The notes under the pieces are model-generated. The model worked only from the letters and a program-made list of their open reading frames with translations, did no database searches and had not been told where the DNA came from. Source: Protostelium mycophagum (Eukaryota > Evosea > Variosea > Protosteliida > Protosteliaceae). Taken from it: a stretch of 36,761 nucleotides of DNA. Location of the stretch: assembly GCA_002081555.1 (NCBI GenBank), contig MZNV01000902.1:1-36761 (forward strand). Direction: 5' to 3'. Shown here piece by piece: positions 1-9,705 of this stretch; position 1 is the first letter of the stretch; every line of letters starts with the position of its first letter. Position numbers and translations under genes: made by a program.

Positions 1-304
1 TCTAGAAAGACTTGGAGCTCAACATGATCAACAAAGCAAGAGAAAGAGACTAGCCACTACAAAGGCATTGCCTACAAAGAGATAGTCTCCTCTTGAGAGA
101 GAATTCATTGCTATTGCTGTGAAACAGAAACACCTCAACAAGCCCAGGAAAAACTTACTAGACAATCTATTCCTACTGTCACCAATATGATGTCTTGATA
201 TTGTCAAGGCCAGGATCTTGGCAGTATGTATTTTTTATAGAGATTAATCTTCTCATATTAAGATATTTTAGAGGATGGAGGAGTTTCTAAGGAGGGTTTA
301 GAAG

Positions 305-450
305 ACATCTTCTCTGAAGATGAGGAAAATCATGAACACTCAAGAACACCAGTATTTAACTTCTCTCAAATTCCTGCACATCTTCTCTGAAGATGAGGAA
401 GATCATGAACACTCAAGAACACCAGTATTTAACTTCTCTCAAATTCCTGC
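305..450. repeat. 73-bp tandem duplication
   Basis: Positions 305-377 and 378-450 are two head-to-tail copies of one 73-bp unit that differ at a single visible base (GAAAATC versus GAAGATC). The high identity suggests a recent duplication. The unit contains an acidic, coding-like stretch (SEDEEDHEHSRTPVF in the second copy). The length is not a multiple of three, so both copies cannot be read in one frame. Confidence 0.95.
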
Positions 451-541
451 ACCAGCTGCACAGAATGTCATTCTTCCATCTTCCATTTCAACATTACTTT
501 CAACAATCACAACAACTACAAACAACCAGCAACCTATATTT

Positions 542-1014
542 TAGGACGATGTCACAGCCCTGATCACTCATTTTGATACCCCAATATCATTATGGAAGGC
601 AGAAGAGATGTATCACATTTGGTTTCTTAAGCTTCACAATAGCACCTCAACTAGCCTTAAAGTACATGGTGACAAGATGACCATCACCATACAGTACACA
701 TTTCCTCATGCAATGTACGAGAAGATGGCAGAGGATTCTGAGATGACAGTAGAACATCTTACATACAGTACACATTTCCTCATGCAATGTACAAGAAGAT
801 GGCAGAGGATTCTAAGATGACAGTGGAACATCTTAGACTAAGTTTACCCTCTGGCTGGATAACTCAGAAGACAATACATTTCCCTCAAGAATTATTTGCA
901 ATTCCTGAGAAGAGAAGTCACAATAATACCAATTACCGTTTATTTTGTTTTTGGCCTCTTAGATCAGCAACTGAGGCAGCTGCTGTCTCTGTTTAATGGA
1001 TGTCAATAAATATA
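542..1014 (+). other. Unidentified coding-like segment ending in a poly(A) signal
   Basis: From about 545 to 996 the plus strand carries protein-like open frames (for example SLWKAEEMYHIWFLKLHNST, then LSLPSGWITQKTIHFPQE, closing with ATEAAAVSV and a stop). AATAAA follows at about 1008. I do not recognise the family. The sequence is AT-rich and interrupted by a 74-bp duplication, so it may be a rapidly evolving gene, an unresolved multi-exon 3' end or a decayed copy. No upstream exon could be joined confidently across 1-540, which otherwise shows nothing recognisable. Confidence that it encodes a working protein is low. Confidence 0.25.
691..838. repeat. 74-bp tandem duplication
   Basis: Positions 691-764 and 765-838 are two adjacent copies of one unit beginning ACAGTACACATTTCC and ending in an ACATCTTA-type stretch, with a handful of substitutions. 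It has nearly the same length as the duplication at 305-450 but is unrelated in sequence. Neither copy contains AG|GT at matching positions, so it is not a simple intron-creating duplication. Confidence 0.95.
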
Positions 1015-1558
1015 TAAATATTAATTTATAATTTCTTATTTGTGATTTTTATTTTGTCTCTTGTGCCGCATCTCTTTTGCATTTTGCTCAATAGAAAATA
1101 TTTTAGCTCTAGTCTCCTTACAGAAGGTTTTGTTCCTTGTACAATATATCAGAAAATGGGCAGAGCTCCAAAGCGGTAATCTAATGTGCACGTAATACAG
1201 ATTCACAATGTGTTACCGGAAAATTGGCCGGAGTTCTATACAGATTCTAACACCAGAGCCATTATAGAAACGGCCGCTCTGTTGTAAAGTCTTCAGTATA
1301 GGCCTCTTAGTTCCGCACCTCATCATTAAGTACTCAATGGTATGATAATTGGGCTTCACTAAGCAGCAGTATTAACATGCAACACCCTACAACTCCTGAC
1401 AGTTGTTTTCACAACACATCAAAGAACTTTTTTAGAGCTGTATATCAAGCATAACATCAAACCAGCAGTAACTCTTGTTTAAGACATCACAATAATAAAA
1501 CTCAACATACAAGATAATCAAACAAGCATTACTTGTCTGGCTGGTCATGTAAATACTC
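1015..1558. other. Gene-poor AT-rich spacer
   Basis: I see no convincing gene here. A short start-like frame at about 1156 (MGRAPKR) closes quickly and cannot be extended with good splice sites. No tRNA or other known RNA was recognised on either strand. Confidence 0.5.
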
Positions 1559-1768
1559 TCAAGAAATCTGGGTGGAAATATGTTTGGTTGATTTAAGAAA
1601 TTTTAAATTATTAATAATTTTAATTGTAATAATGTTCTTTGCACAATCATAGCATGTTGATGATGATTTGTTTTTTGGTGAGTTTCTAATGCCCCAAAAA
1701 AATGCAAAAAATGCAAAAACAATGCCAGGAATATTATCTGGATTAAAATAGATAGTGGTCTGATCCAA
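1559..1768 (-). CDS. Possible small single-pass membrane protein
   Basis: A 69-codon minus-strand frame starts 34 nt beyond the stop of the UHRF1-like gene. Its N-terminal half has one strongly hydrophobic segment, roughly residues 12-26 (IPGIVFAFFAFFWGI), followed by a polar basic tail. No family is recognised. The DNA is AT-rich and lies where the 3' untranslated region of UHRF1 is expected, so a chance frame is quite possible. Confidence 0.2.
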   Translation of the reverse strand: MDQTTIYFNPDNIPGIVFAFFAFFWGIRNSPKNKSSSTCYDCAKNIITIKIINNLKFLKSTKHISTQIS

Positions 1769-1801
1769 TTTGTCTATATAATCACAGTCTTTTATTATCT
1801 A

Positions 1802-4800
1802 CTATGCTTGGTAAATTCTCTCAAGAATCTGAGATAGCTGATTGTTCAGCTCGACTTTGGCCACTGTCACACGGCAAACGGAGCATCTATTGTCTGGATT
1901 TGTGTCATCAATTTGATTTCTTTTTGTGCATATTCATGAAAATTAAAATACTCACTTAGCATGGTAGTATTCCTCTGCCAACAATCTTGACAGTAATTAT
2001 GGCCACATTTCGTCGTCACAGGCCGTGATGGGATCATATGGCACGACGTACATTTGAGCATTTCTTCGATCTTTTTGTATGCGGCAGCCTTATCTGTTGT
2101 TTTTTCTGTGACCTCCGAGATGAATTTGGACCATATCTTGACGTTCAGAGTGTCTTTGCTTATCATTCTTCTATCTTCTTCCCTGATCCAGAAAGTCGTC
2201 TGAACATCTCAGCGAAGATTCGCACAAATCACGGTTGATTGGCAGAAAACACGGTATGTAATTGCACAGTCTAAGAACGAAATTTTTAAAATCTCACGTC
2301 GTCTTGTGGCTGATCAAGAGTTATGGAGAGTAGTTTTTGAAGATTATCGTTAATAGGGACGCTATTCACGTCTGTAAAGTCTTTCGACTCTGTTATCTTT
2401 TCGTTGCAAATACAGTTTCCACCTACAAAATATAAACAGGTAACTCTGATTTGCAAATCGAAGAAACCACCTCTCTTCCTCGTTGTAGTTAGGACGCAAC
2501 CGGCACAAAAATTGTGGCCGCATCTCTCTGTAGTGAAAGGATCCCTGGGCCTCCCCTGACAGCACAAACAGATGAAACTCTTCCGTATCTTGTCCGTGTC
2601 TATTACGTCGCCAAATTCCAAATCGGTAAAAATTTTGTTCCAGAGTCTGACGTTGCGTTTGTCAGCTTCCGAGATTTTTTTAATTCTTGGTGTGAAACGC
2701 TATTTAAATTTCAGTGATCTTTTTGGAGGGAAAAATAAATTTAAAATTACCAAAGTCTGATCTGTTCTCGCCACCTTGCTCGGCGGCTCGTCCGTTCTTC
2801 GACCGTCTACAAACATCAAACCCAGGCAGTATAGACTGAACCAAAATATTCATACCTGGACTTTTTCGCGGAACTTTCGGTTTGGGCGGTGACGTCATCG
2901 TATTTTGTAACCATGGAGCCGGCTCATCATCGTCTCTTCTGAATCTGAACCTGATCACCTAGAATTTTCAGGAAATCTCGACGAAAATTCACAAAAGTCT
3001 GTTGAAAATGTGACAAAACTCACGTATAAACCTTCACTGACTTGTTCGTACCAATATTCTTCCACTTTATAAAGGCCATCGTATCGCAACCCTTGGTTTG
3101 GGGCATATTTACTCATCTTCTTTGCCTTATAGCTCCTCACTACACGGACCTTTTTTTCTTTAAAATGGTTTTATTTTTGTGAAATTAAATCTCGTGACTT
3201 AAAATAACTTTTCAACAGATAAAAACGAAGAAAAATACTGACCGGCTTGCCCTCTCTCCATCTTGATTTACAACGAGAGCAAGTTTTGTCGTAACTACAA
3301 TCCTTGCAATTCTCGTCTCTTCCCGTAAAGTTCGCGGTAAGGGCCAGATTGTATTTCGTCAATTCTTCGTTGACATTCTACAACGAGTCAGTATCTCACT
3401 CCAAGAAAAAATATTCACCTGCAGATAATCCCGCCCTGTGAGTGTGAGTCCCATTCGAATGAGAATCTAAAATTACCTGCGTACAGAAATGTCTCGCCAT
3501 CATCAACATCTCCATACTGCCCCGCAGTCAATAACAGTGAGGACACCCCATCTATCATACGTAAGTTTGGCATTCTACAATGTGATATATTGGAGCTTTA
3601 CCTCGTCCTGTTCCGTGAACACCACACACTGCAGGAATGTGTACACCGCTGCCACTGAGTGACTCCCGGTCCGGCCAGACAGTGCCAACGGGGTAATCCT
3701 CTATCTTTCCAAAGATCTAACTCTATCAACTTGCGCACGATAATTACAGATAAAAAATCTCGTCTCATTGTGCAAAAGAGTTCGTCACGAGGGCTTCCCA
3801 AGTGGTCTCCCACCTTAGTACTGGCCTCGCTCAGACACGCTTGACTTCGCAGTGCGGCAAGGGATGCGGTAGACTGTGTCGATATGAACGAACCCGAAAT
3901 TGCGCCACTTTTAGAAGTGGCAATTCCAACACGCTGGCACCTCACGAGTGCATAGCAAAACAAAAATGGTACTCACTCTGCCATCGTCTGATTTCCTCTG
4001 TTGGTATTTCTTGTTTTGAGAAGTCTTCTTCTTCGATGCCGAACAACTGCAATCCATCAGTTCTACAGAATAGAGTTGGATAATAACTATGCACCAACAT
4101 CCTTTGAGTTATAAAAATTCAAGATTGAAAATCTACTTACTCGGGGCAAAACCATTGATCCAGCTCGAGTAGGTCCTTTATGTCTGCTGGTGGCTTCAAG
4201 CACCTGTCGTGGTATTGGCCCTCGCACTTATCGCACAGAATGATGTTTTTGGGCGAGTCGAGCAGTCCGCAGACTACGCATCCGTTGTCTTCAGTGGTAT
4301 AACAAAGAGACCAGTAAGTCTTGCCTTCGTACCCTATATAGCGTCATTACCGGAGTTGCGGTATTTCGATGTTTACGGCTTGAAAATTGCGAAAAAAACG
4401 ACGAACAAATCTTTTTGATATTTCGGTGTAATTTCGAGCGTTTTGACATCTACAACGAATGACTCACTTTCTTCTTCCCAATCTGGATACTTTTTAACTC
4501 TGAAAACGAGAGTGTTGTCTTCATACTTTGGATGGTCACATTCAAAATGATAGAATATCGCTTGTGCTTTTTTCTCCTCATTAAAAATTTTCAACATAAC
4601 AAATCTATTATATGTCAATCATGATACTGATGATATCATACTGATATACCTTGACGGGTCCCTGTCACCGATGTCAAATTTGAATTTAGCGGACCATAAT
4701 ACTTTGCTGTCTTCCGTAACCTTCACGTATTAACCAAAAATATAAATACAGATATAAAATATATAAATATAAATAAATTTCCAATCTCAGCGAATCATGA

Positions 4801-5867
4801 ATTTTAAATTTAAAATTGTGATTGTTAATAAAAAAATTAAATTACAAGAAAAATGAAAGTAACAATCACTTACCTCATCTTTCTCATCTGTTTTCGGGAG
4901 AGGCTCATCTTCTAATGACCAGGTCCTTGTGTATCTGAATTCCGTGAAGCCCGGCAAATTCCTTGTGGTCCTTGTGTGATCACCCATGCCATCCATGCTG
5001 AAATGAACATCGATGACGTCACCATCTACAAGGTGTCAGACTCTTTAAGTCACTTGAGCATTCCTATATACGAGAATAAAATGTGGTCGCCAATGCAATA
5101 AACAAAAATTTTGACAGAATTAATAATATCCATTCTACACGGTTGCTGACGTGAATGTCACGTCCAAAACCGCGAGATTTTCGAAGAATGAACTTGGATG
5201 AAACAGTGTAAAGACTGGCAATTGTAGACGTGTCAAGTTTGCAAAGATACAAGAAACAATAGTCAGGTGACTTCATTACAACATAAAAATCCACTTGTAC
5301 AGCCAACTCACCCTTGACTATGTCAGCCTCTATAGCATTCTCCTTCCACAGTTGATCATTTTTGCTCTTCTCTGCGTTTTCCTTCATGTCTCTCGCCTCT
5401 TTCTCTGCCAGAACGATCTGTGGATCTCTCAAGACGAGTTTTCTCCTGAAAGTTGTGAGTTTGTGTATGACATGATCTGGATTGTCAGACTGGATGATAG
5501 TGTTCAGAGGAATCAAAGGCGAAACACGAACATGAAAGAAACAATGGCCTCAGAAATCATTTGCATAAAGGATGATCACAATGTATGATGCTTGCTTTGT
5601 AGTGGTCACCTCTCATATAATTGTACGGGAACTTGCAATGCAGTAGGGTAGTCCTCTAATGTCTTCCCATCTTCCATCTCCAATCCACCTGCAAAGAGCC
5701 TGTGCCACAGGTAAGCTCGTAGGTCAAAACAGATTAACTGAACACCTCTGCAGCTCAGGTGCGAGGCCCATCTTCTCTTGGAGCAATTGTCTTAGGGCGA
5801 TGATTGTGGTGGAGTTATCTGCTTCGATCTCATGTTTTTTGAGACCAAAATGAACGAGCAACACCAT
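1802..5867 (-). CDS. UHRF1: UHRF1-like methyl-DNA reader and E3 ubiquitin ligase (UBL-TTD?-PHD-SRA-RING-RING)
   Basis: UHRF1 binds hemimethylated CpG through its SRA domain and ubiquitinates histone H3 to recruit DNMT1. Start ATG is at 5867. Exons 1-2 (to about 5609) give a ubiquitin-like domain (LFAGGLEMEDGKTLEDYP). A charged helical exon and three exons at about 4390-5000 occupy the tandem-Tudor position but are divergent. A PHD finger (about 4141-4290) shows CVVCG, CDKCE, YHDRCLKPP and WFCPE. SRA exons (about 2850-3628) show GQYGDVDDGETFLYAG, RYDGLYKVEEYW and RRDDDEPAPW. Two RING modules follow (about 2290-2690 and 1802-2200), each preceded by a helix matching the human pre-RING helix. The stop at 1802 follows a last exon reading RCSVCRVTVAKVELNNQL. 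Oddities: the RING is duplicated and the first ends CIC instead of CxxC; the SRA gains a CxxC-x5-CxxC insert; the 348-nt intron 3629-3976 holds a 5S rRNA gene. Family assignment is firm; Tudor exon borders are not. Confidence 0.93.
3780..3893 (-). rRNA. 5S ribosomal RNA gene, copy A (intronic)
   Basis: The minus strand reads from GTTCGTTCATATCGACACAG to CTCGTGACGAAC. The ends form the closing helix (GTTCGT with ACGAAC). The internal Pol III control elements of 5S are clear: box A-like CGAAGTCAAGC, and box C-like GGTGGGAGACCACTTGGGAA preceded by CCAGTACTAA. A T-run (CTCTTTTG) follows as terminator. It is 114 nt, close to the usual 115-121. It is identical over all 114 nt, plus about 11 upstream and 8 downstream bases, to the copy at 23980-24093. 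It lies wholly inside the UHRF1 intron at 3629-3976, in the host gene's sense orientation. Confidence 0.95.
3904..3921 (-). other. Hairpin just upstream of 5S copy A
   Basis: GCCACTT-TTAG-AAGTGGC forms a perfect 7-bp stem about 10 nt upstream of the 5S start, flanked by AATT on both sides. The other 5S copy lacks it, so it is not a conserved promoter part. Confidence 0.5.
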
Positions 5868-6267
5868 GTATGATGAAGGCGACGTGATATGCGAAGGCCC
5901 CACTCCTTCAAACAGTGAAGTAATCCAACAGCATCTACAAACTCGATTTTACGCAAATATAAATCAGAAATGCAATAAGAAGCAACAGAGAATATCTTCG
6001 TCCGGTTAAAAGAAGGCCTGAAATGATAAATCCTCTTCCCAGGCTCTGAAGCGACCTCTTAATTCTTGCAAAATTTTGTTTGACACTGACATTCCACGAG
6101 ATTTTACAACAGGAACACTCCCTGCGGCATCGGCAGCACACATATCCACATAAGATCATCCACATAAGATCATATCAAATGCACAAGCTTAAGATTGGCT
6201 CTCCCGATGAACACTCTTTCAAGAAGACAATATATAGGTCGGCACATTCTGCATTTTCTGATCACTG
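5868..6267. promoter_or_regulatory. Divergent promoter region, UHRF1 (-) and PH-domain gene (+)
   Basis: About 400 bp separates the two start codons. It contains a perfect 14-bp tandem duplication, ATCCACATAAGATC twice at 6144-6171, that could be a protein-binding site. The minus strand also has a 76-codon frame (5935-6165) ending in a hydrophobic segment (YSLLLLIAFLIYICV), reminiscent of a tail-anchored protein. Without recognisable upstream exons I do not call it a gene. Confidence 0.4.
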
Positions 6268-7128
6268 ATGGACACTAGAGGAGAAAGCAAGCTAGACATC
6301 ACTGCGTCAGAGATACCTGGCTCAAGCAGCAGCTTCACAACCATGTCTAAATACCAAAAACCAGGACCACCATCACCCGGCAAATCCGCGCGACAGGGCA
6401 AAGTCGATTGCCTCGTAACAGACACAAGCGAACCTCTATCTTCGCTCATCAAAAAGCACTGGGAAAAAAGATGGTGAGATCATATGGTCTGTTAAAAGTG
6501 ATACCCAGGGAATGTCATAGACAAGCACAGCTTGAAAAGCTAGATCTCGCAACTTCGCCGAGGCTATCGGTGCCTCTACAAAATGATCTTCTCATCCATC
6601 GCAGGCTATGTTCTAATGATGACTTTCTATTCGTATACAAGACGAACAAAGCGGATTTCCCGCAGGCCGTCATCCCATTAAATGAATCTAACATTTTTGA
6701 AGAAGTCGAAGTCGAAGAGCGAAAGAAGAGATCCTTCTTGAAGGTATATCTCTCGTCATCTTACCGCGACATCTCACGTTTATTCACCCGAGCGACAGAT
6801 ACTAGCCCCAAAGACATACGTGGAGAGAGAGGAGCTTAAGAAGCTGACCTACTTCTTTGCTTTTGATGACAGAGAGGAATTTAAAGACTTCGCCGGTCCT
6901 TACGTCGCGGTATGTGTTGTGATGACGTCACACCATGCAAAATCAGAACACTAATGCTGCAACCTGATGCGACATGAGGCAGTGCAGCGGAGCTGCATAA
7001 TATTTGTGATTGAATATGTTGCTGCAGACATTAACCTGTTGTGCTATAGCTTTGCCTGTCCTCAACGCGAAAAACTGAACGGCTCATCTAACGATGTACA
7101 ACGTGATGACGTCACTCATCGACTGTAG
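6268..7128 (+). CDS. PH-domain protein
   Basis: Exon 1 (6268-6473) encodes a Ser/Pro-rich N terminus (KYQKPGPPSPGKSARQG) ending in the PH-type start LIKKHWEKRW. Splicing 6473 to 6563 completes Trp and continues LSVPLQNDLLIHRRL, then DDFLFVYKTNKADFPQAVIP, the early beta strands of a pleckstrin-homology fold. Exon 3 (6799-6909) gives TYFFAFDDREEFKDFAGPYV, the last strand and C-terminal helix. PH domains bind phosphoinositides or protein partners. The tail after the 6910 donor is uncertain; an acceptor near 6988 keeps the frame open to a stop at 7126-7128. The last intron has TGACGTCA close behind its donor. No other domain is seen, so the cellular role is unknown. Confidence 0.7.
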
Positions 7129-7143
7129 GCGGACGACAGAAGT

Positions 7144-7385
7144 ATGGAGGACAGCGAATTTTCGGCGGATTTTCTCTCACCGAACGCTTCTCAAAAGATT
7201 GATTTTGAGGGAGGGAGCATCTCTGTAAGAGGTCCAGTACGCCGGTCCAGCATGCAGGTTATTCTTTTTCAAATCATCAAGTCTTTCGTAAAATTCAAAA
7301 ATTCATCTCAGTCGGCTCGTTGTAGACGCATTATACCTGGCACGAATTTTCGTGCCATTGTAAAAGGACATTCTTACGTATGTAG
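7144..7385 (+). CDS. Small orphan protein just upstream of GST
   Basis: Exon 1 starts at 7144 (MEDSEFSADFLSPN) and ends at 7258 (RRSSMQ). A 68-nt intron ending CGTTGTAG joins exon 2 (7327-7385), reading THYTWHEFSCHC and stopping at TAG. The product would be about 58 residues, acidic at the N terminus with Cys/His near the C terminus. The family is not recognised. Its stop lies only three bases before the ATG of the glutathione S-transferase (TAGTTCATG). It could be an independent microprotein, an upstream reading frame on the GST mRNA, or misjoined 5' exons of GST. Confidence 0.4.
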
Positions 7386-7388
7386 TTC

Positions 7389-8446
7389 ATGACCTCCCCC
7401 GCTCAAGCCACCAAGTCCGAACCCCCGAAAAAAAATCCAGCACTCTTTTACAGCCCGATGATTGGCAGTTCCCTCGCCGCTTTATTGCTCGTTGTAGAGC
7501 ACAACCTACCAGTCGAAAAAAATAATGTACACGTCTCTTGGATCGCAGAAACTTATGCGAGGGTCAGTATTCGAATTTTGAAGATATTACCGATAATCTG
7601 GAACATGAGATTTTATTTTCGTGCGTATACAATCACAGAGAAAAAATCCGCATCGATTTGAAATGAAAATTTTTGGCGGGAAATAAATGTCGCCATGTAA
7701 CCGTAATTCCAGGCTTTGGCAGAAGATTCGACACCTATGGGTCAACCCTTGTTCCTCAAAATCTCACCAAATTGTAAAGTCCCTGCGCTCACCCTCGATC
7801 AAGATCCCTCATCTACAACGATGCTGGACAGGTATGACGACATGGTGACGTCATGATGACAAGTGCCAGTGGTGAAATTTTGAGAGAGTTAGTCACGAAG
7901 TATGATCTCGTGGAGAAGCTGTACCCTGATGACAAGAAAATTCGCAGAAGAATCGATGAGATTTTCAATTATAATTTCGGCAAAACGATTGCAGAAGGTA
8001 ATGAGGATTTCTCACATGAATCTTCTGTTCTGAAGGTTACAGCGCAGCAGCCGCTATTCGCAAAAACAATCGATCAGAACACAAAATCAGCAACTTATGC
8101 CACGAACAATATGGTGAAAGAAGTACAAAAGCAGCTGATGCGTCTTGACGCAGAGATCAAAAGCCAGAAGTTTTTGGCCGGGGACACTTTGACCATTGCA
8201 GACATTCTGATCATGTCGGAGATGTTGCCCATCAAATCATTAGGATTGGACATCTCGAAATACCCCAACATACATCGGTACGATTTTAGATAAAGAAAGG
8301 GCTATTTTTTTGGAGAAAAATCTGTCGACGACAGTGTTAAGAAAACTGACCGTTGTAGATGGATCCAAGACATGGAGGAAGGAATGAAAAGTTGGGGTAC
8401 TATAGCATCAGAATACGAACAGGCGCGGAAGGAACTGAATTGGTAG
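7389..8446 (+). CDS. Glutathione S-transferase family protein
   Basis: GSTs conjugate glutathione to electrophiles in the cytosol. Four exons are clear: 7389-7562, 7713-7831, 7870-8277 and 8359-8446. The thioredoxin-like N domain runs from ALFYSPMIGSSLAALLL to NCKVPALTLDQD, the cis-Pro motif that contacts glutathione, followed by MLDSGEILRELVTKY, the glutamyl-binding Ser/Gly segment plus linker helix. The alpha-helical C domain has the family motif LAGDTLTIADILIMSEM. A Tyr or Ser could be the active residue near the N terminus (YS in LFYSPM). About 262 residues, slightly longer than usual, with some 15 extra N-terminal residues. The choice of 7870 as the acceptor of the 38-nt intron 2 rests on restoring DSGEIL. 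The class is not certain; an elongation-factor-1-gamma-like relative is less likely because the C-terminal domain is missing. Confidence 0.85.
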
Positions 8447-8507
8447 CTGGGGCGACTGTTAATTAATACACTCTAATCTTAAAGATCTCGTATTTTGCGT
8501 GAAGAGT

Positions 8508-8675
8508 CCGTTGGAAGCGGTTCGGATGGCAGAAGAGATGAAGTTGCCGTGAACGGCGGCAGTGCCGCCCTCCCCGTTGGCTGCTGTTCCTTCGCAATCG
8601 GTAACGATGACGATCCAACGGTCGCTTCCACGCAGCATTTCTTTCCCAAGATTTCCTTACTGCCTTTTTTTTTTT
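8508..8675 (+). ncRNA. Candidate structured RNA with T-run terminator
   Basis: This GC-rich island sits between two genes. An outer helix pairs TGGAAGCG (8512-8519) with CGCTTCCA (8623-8630). Inside it are hairpin A, GGCGGC-AGT-GCCGCC (8555-8569), and hairpin B, CCGTTGG (8574-8580) with CCAACGG (8615-8621), capped by ATCG-GTAA-CGAT (8597-8608), a GNRA tetraloop. The nested, perfectly paired arrangement is unlikely by chance. An 11-T run at 8665-8675 would serve as a Pol III terminator, and GGTTCGGAT at 8519 resembles a B box. It does not match 5S, tRNA, U1-U6, SRP or RNase P as I know them. It could instead be a structured untranslated region. Confidence 0.4.
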
Positions 8676-8743
8676 CCGCTACGCAAATTTTATTTGTTGG
8701 AGAAAGAACTTTCATCGAATTGCCATAGAGATACGTCAGAAAA

Positions 8744-9633
8744 ATGGCGTAAGTGCAGATCTTGCTCCGGCATTGATTGCTTATTTTAGATGGGTGGGTG
8801 AGAACTGTATCTTTCTCGTAATAAAGGATCTGCTATTCTTGAGAATGAATTTTTAAACCATCAAGTCCTTCCGACCCATTTTCCAGAGGGCACGAACCAA
8901 AACATGATGCAACTTCCTGAGCTCATCTCCTTTGTTGACCCGATGACAAAGAGATTCATCCTTCCACCACCACCATTCAGCACACAAGGACCGATCAGTC
9001 CTCCATCCTCGCCTTCTTCACCGCCTCCTTGCCATATCCCTTCTTTCGAACACATATTGGCGCTGCATGACCTCAGCAGAGGGCAGAGCCTTCAACCAAC
9101 GACCATCACCTGGACCTCTCCTTTTCATGCGGTGACGTCAGTGACTGCTGTTGCCAAGTCTACGCCACCTTCTCAGAGACCCCATTCGCCCGCACAAGTG
9201 AAGAGATGCACTTCATGTGAAATGTGTGCCAACGGAATCTCACATTTTCTGAAAAAAAACGATCCGGACACAAACTGGAGGGTGCCGGGCCGCAAAGAGA
9301 TGGCTCTTGTCATCCTATCCTATCTTCATGTAAGACTCTTTCAGACGGTAATACCTCAAGCTTACACCAGAGTAGGTCACCAAAAAGCAAGAGTGGTACA
9401 GTCTGAGAGATGACATTTACCCCATCTTAGAGACACACATCCACCTCTATCCAGAGAATTCATCAGATAGAAGCCCACATAGACAGTTACATGATGCCAT
9501 GGCTCACAACAAGAAACACTTCAGAAGCGGCAAGGGACTGACCAGACGCAATGGACTGTGGCAGTTGGCCCCCAAGTACAAGAAATTTGTGGAAGAGACA
9601 TTCATAGACACAAAACTATCAAGTAGTTTCTGA
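8744..9633 (+). CDS. Winged-helix (forkhead-like) DNA-binding protein
   Basis: Coding is certain from about 8863 to the stop at 9631-9633. The N terminus is Pro/Ser-rich (FILPPPPFSTQGPISPPSS), then a small Cys cluster (RCTSCEMC), then a winged-helix-like domain split by the intron 9330-9375: GRKEMALVILSYLH, EWYSLRDDIYPILETHI, LHDAMAHNKKHF and LTRRNGLWQLAP. The order (helix 1, helix 2 with YSLRDDIYPIL, recognition helix with H-x5-HF, wing ending in GLWQLAP) parallels forkhead proteins. This makes it a probable nuclear transcription factor. The start is uncertain: an ATG at 8744 joined through tiny exons, or Met at about 8904. A poly(A) signal lies at about 9676. TGACGTCA occurs in the coding sequence at 9133. 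Confidence 0.65.
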
Positions 9634-9705
9634 AGAAGAAACCAGATGTATGCGCGATTACTGTACAGAGAGAGAAATAAAATCACATTCAAAACACATT
9701 GTATT

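Noticed and set aside
1-1014. A retroelement or other mobile element at the left end
   Set aside because: No terminal repeats, polymerase, integrase or nucleocapsid motif could be recognised. Low complexity and duplications alone are not enough.
4450-4467. 18-nt GTGAGT...TTGTAG interval in UHRF1 as a micro-intron
   Set aside because: The length is a multiple of three and the sequence translates sensibly as ESESFVVDV in an open exon. Coding is the simpler reading.
5935-6165. Tail-anchored protein frame in the UHRF1/PH-gene promoter
   Set aside because: Only one exon with an uncertain start is visible, no family match is recognised, and the frame lies in a region expected to be a promoter.
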